From assembly GCA_030040235.1 (NCBI GenBank), contig JASHUC010000076.1, forward strand, positions 1 to 7,687: a DNA stretch of 7,687 nt, in the 5' to 3' direction. The stretch's first letter is position 1. Each line of letters begins with the position of its first letter. Source of the DNA: Gammaproteobacteria bacterium. GTDB lineage: Bacteria > Pseudomonadota > Gammaproteobacteria > Steroidobacterales > Steroidobacteraceae. Shown in pieces: positions 6,364 through 7,687 of the stretch. The notes under the pieces are model-generated. The model made no database searches, had not been told where the DNA came from, and saw only the letters and a list, made by a program, of their open reading frames with translations. The position numbers were made by a program, and so were the translations under genes.

Positions 6364-7533
6364 TCAAAACTTGTACACCCCCTGCAGCGCGATCTCGGAG
6401 AGAGTGTCGGCCATCTCGGGGCTGGAGGGATAGGGGACCACGGGATAGACCGAGGTCGGATTGCTCCGGTAGAAGAACTTCGTCTGCGCCGAGTCGTACC
6501 GGCCTTCGAGGCGCAGCTCGAAGTGAGCGGTCGGGTCGTAGCCGAAGGTGAGCGTCCCCTCCCAGAGATGCTGCCCATCGAGTGCGCCGGTGAGGAATCC
6601 GTCTTTGTCGTCCAGATACTCGGCGCGGAAGGATACCCGCCAGCGCGGGTTGAACTGGTAGTTCGCGTACCCCGCGACGCCGTCCCAGGTGGCGGTGTGG
6701 GTGCCGAGGCCATAGGCGTCGGCCTGCTGATCCCAGTCGTAGTTGACGATAAAGGTAAGCGCCGAGGTGGCGTTGTAGGTTGCAACCACATCGAGAAGCG
6801 TGCGGTCGCCCTCGACGAGGGTCGTCGTGCCGGGAAGATACTGCTCTTTGCCGAAATAGGCCGAGGTCGACAGGGAGAAGATCTTGTTGGGCGTCCAGGC
6901 GATTCCCGCCTCGCCGGTTTTCGATCCGAAATCCGTGGAGGTCGTGTTCCACCCGTCGTTGAGCCCCAGGATGACACTCAACGTATCGCTCAGCGCGTAG
7001 GTGGCGCGCACGCCCGTGTGGTCGATGGGCTCGGACTCGGTGTAGAGCAGTGAGCGCGAGAAATTCGTGTTACCGGTCGGGTTCATTACCTCGGCGCCCG
7101 CGAGCGTCACGAACTTTCCGGCGATCACCGTGAGCGGTCCGGTCGCGTACTGGATGTAGGCCTGCCGGATGTCGAACGTGTTGTCGTTACCATCCTCGGC
7201 GATGTGCAGGATTCTCGCGTCCTCGCCCGCGATCAGATCGACGTACGCGCCGAAGCCCTGCTTGGGCTGATACCCGACCTGAAAGCCCGCCTCATCGAGC
7301 TGGAAGGTGTCATGGTGCGTGTCGAACTCGTGGATGTTGAACGGATAGCCGTTCGAATCGTAGTACGAGGCAGCCACGTAGCCGTTCGCGGTGAGGCCCC
7401 AGGCGGTGAGTGTGTCCGACCAGCTCGGCACCGCCGGGGCCGGCGGGGTCGCCGGGGCATCGGCTGCAAGCGCCAGGTGTGGGAGGGCGGCAACAAGCGC
7501 GACGGTCGTCAAGACCCCGAGGGTTGGTCGCAT
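6364..7533 (-). CDS. Outer-membrane beta-barrel porin, BBP2/OmpL-like
   Basis: 389 residues. Seen: a signal peptide (1-23, LPHLALA|AD), an Ala/Pro linker (24-36), then alternating amphipathic strands through to the terminal QGVYKF with its C-terminal Phe. The segment GKFVTLAGAEVMNPTGNTNFSRSLLY (139-164, described in parts) followed by EPIDHTGVRATY is the typical core of beta-barrel porin-2 (OmpL-like) proteins. Known: these are non-specific or solute-selective diffusion channels, often induced by nitrogen or carbon conditions. The ATG at 7533 is preferred over one at 7620 because the signal peptide begins there and because the likely transcription start (about 7593) lies downstream of 7620; AAGGA (7545-7549) stands 11 bases upstream, a rather long spacing. 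It is followed by the amidase, suggesting a channel for that enzyme's substrate. Confidence 0.9.
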   Translation of the reverse strand: MRPTLGVLTTVALVAALPHLALAADAPATPPAPAVPSWSDTLTAWGLTANGYVAASYYDSNGYPFNIHEFDTHHDTFQLDEAGFQVGYQPKQGFGAYVDLIAGEDARILHIAEDGNDNTFDIRQAYIQYATGPLTVIAGKFVTLAGAEVMNPTGNTNFSRSLLYTESEPIDHTGVRATYALSDTLSVILGLNDGWNTTSTDFGSKTGEAGIAWTPNKIFSLSTSAYFGKEQYLPGTTTLVEGDRTLLDVVATYNATSALTFIVNYDWDQQADAYGLGTHTATWDGVAGYANYQFNPRWRVSFRAEYLDDKDGFLTGALDGQHLWEGTLTFGYDPTAHFELRLEGRYDSAQTKFFYRSNPTSVYPVVPYPSSPEMADTLSEIALQGVYKF

Positions 7534-7544
7534 GATGAGTCGTG

Positions 7545-7549
7545 TCCTT
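7545..7549 (-). promoter_or_regulatory. Probable porin ribosome binding site
   Basis: AAGGA on the minus strand within an A-rich AAGAAAAGGA stretch, 11 bases before ATG 7533. The spacing is at the long end of normal, but no better site is present between it and the ATG. Confidence 0.5.
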
Positions 7550-7588
7550 TTCTTGATTGAGACGGATGAAAATTTTGTGGCTCGCGAC

Positions 7589-7619
7589 ATTGCTGGCACC
7601 GACTGCAATAGGAGTGCCA
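7589..7619. repeat. Interlocking inverted repeats over the sigma-54 promoter
   Basis: TGGCAC (7594-7599) and GTGCCA (7614-7619) are a 6-bp inverted repeat, and ATTGC (7589-7593) and GCAAT (7605-7609) a 5-bp one. Both promoter elements are thus mirrored on the other strand just downstream, around the predicted start point. The mirrored copy has a spacer two bases too short for a sigma-54 promoter. Confidence 0.45.
7604..7619 (-). promoter_or_regulatory. Sigma-54 (RpoN) promoter of the porin-amidase unit
   Basis: The minus strand reads TTGGCAC-TCCTA-TTGCA, with TGGCAC at 7619-7614 and TTGCA at 7608-7604. Against the consensus TGGCACGNNNNTTGCW it differs at one specified base (T for the G after TGGCAC), and the GG-to-GC spacing is the exact 12 bases sigma-54 requires. 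The predicted transcription start is about 7593, giving a leader of about 60 bases before the porin ATG. Such promoters need an enhancer-binding activator (NtrC-like) whose sites usually lie 80-200 bases upstream, here beyond the window edge. Confidence 0.72.
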
Positions 7620-7687
7620 AAATGATTTTTCCTGCTGCGGTCGCCAGTTATGCGATCCGAGCCTCGGTGGGCCTCGCCCGTTGCACC

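Noticed and set aside
5914..7053. A 379-codon plus-strand open frame across the amidase and porin genes
   Set aside because: It spans two well-supported opposite-strand genes and their junction; the translation has no recognisable domain and looks like codon-bias shadow.
7594..7608. A plus-strand TGGCAC...TGCAA as a second, divergent sigma-54 promoter
   Set aside because: The spacer is two bases too short; sigma-54 promoters tolerate almost no spacing change.
7622..7687. A plus-strand ATG at 7622 with GGAG upstream, open to the window end (22 codons)
   Set aside because: Too short to judge, the product has no recognisable feature, and the putative ribosome binding site coincides with the sigma-54 promoter. 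A minus-strand frame ending with TAA at 7648-7650 is equally possible.

Overview
The window is GC-rich (roughly two thirds G+C), densely coded Gram-negative chromosome. Three outer-membrane or periplasmic themes (a TonB-dependent receptor, a BBP2-type porin and a DUF6152 exported protein with its usual partner) point to a proteobacterium. The DUF6152 pair and the small Cys/His protein ahead of a TonB receptor would fit a gammaproteobacterium of the Steroidobacter/Nevskia/Xanthomonas side, but this placement is a guess from gene content.

Layout, left to right. (1) 3-194, plus strand: the last 63 codons of an amidohydrolase that reads like HutF (formiminoglutamate deiminase, histidine catabolism). 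(2) 245-3480, minus strand: a three-gene cluster read right to left. It comprises a small exported Cys/His-rich protein (GTG start), a 754-residue TonB-dependent receptor, and a carboxymuconolactone-decarboxylase-family protein that begins 10 bases after the receptor stop. A perfect 8-bp stem-loop lies between the first two genes. (3) 3481-3698: a 218-bp divergent control region with a short palindrome. (4) 3699-4960, plus strand: a DUF6152 protein overlapped (TGATG) by the exported protein that commonly accompanies it; both have signal peptides and unknown function. (5) 4969-7533, minus strand: a BBP2/OmpL-like porin followed after 45 bases by an amidase-signature hydrolase with an intact Lys-Ser-Ser triad. 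(6) 7534-7687: the porin leader, with a near-perfect sigma-54 (-24/-12) promoter.

The most coherent biological story is the right half. A sigma-54-type promoter, a porin and an amidase in one orientation suggest a regulated module that brings an amide compound across the outer membrane and hydrolyses it, perhaps for nitrogen; the neighbouring hutF end fits that theme loosely. The left cluster looks like a TonB uptake operon with an unusual small exported companion. No RNA genes, CRISPR arrays, insertion sequences or signs of gene decay were seen.
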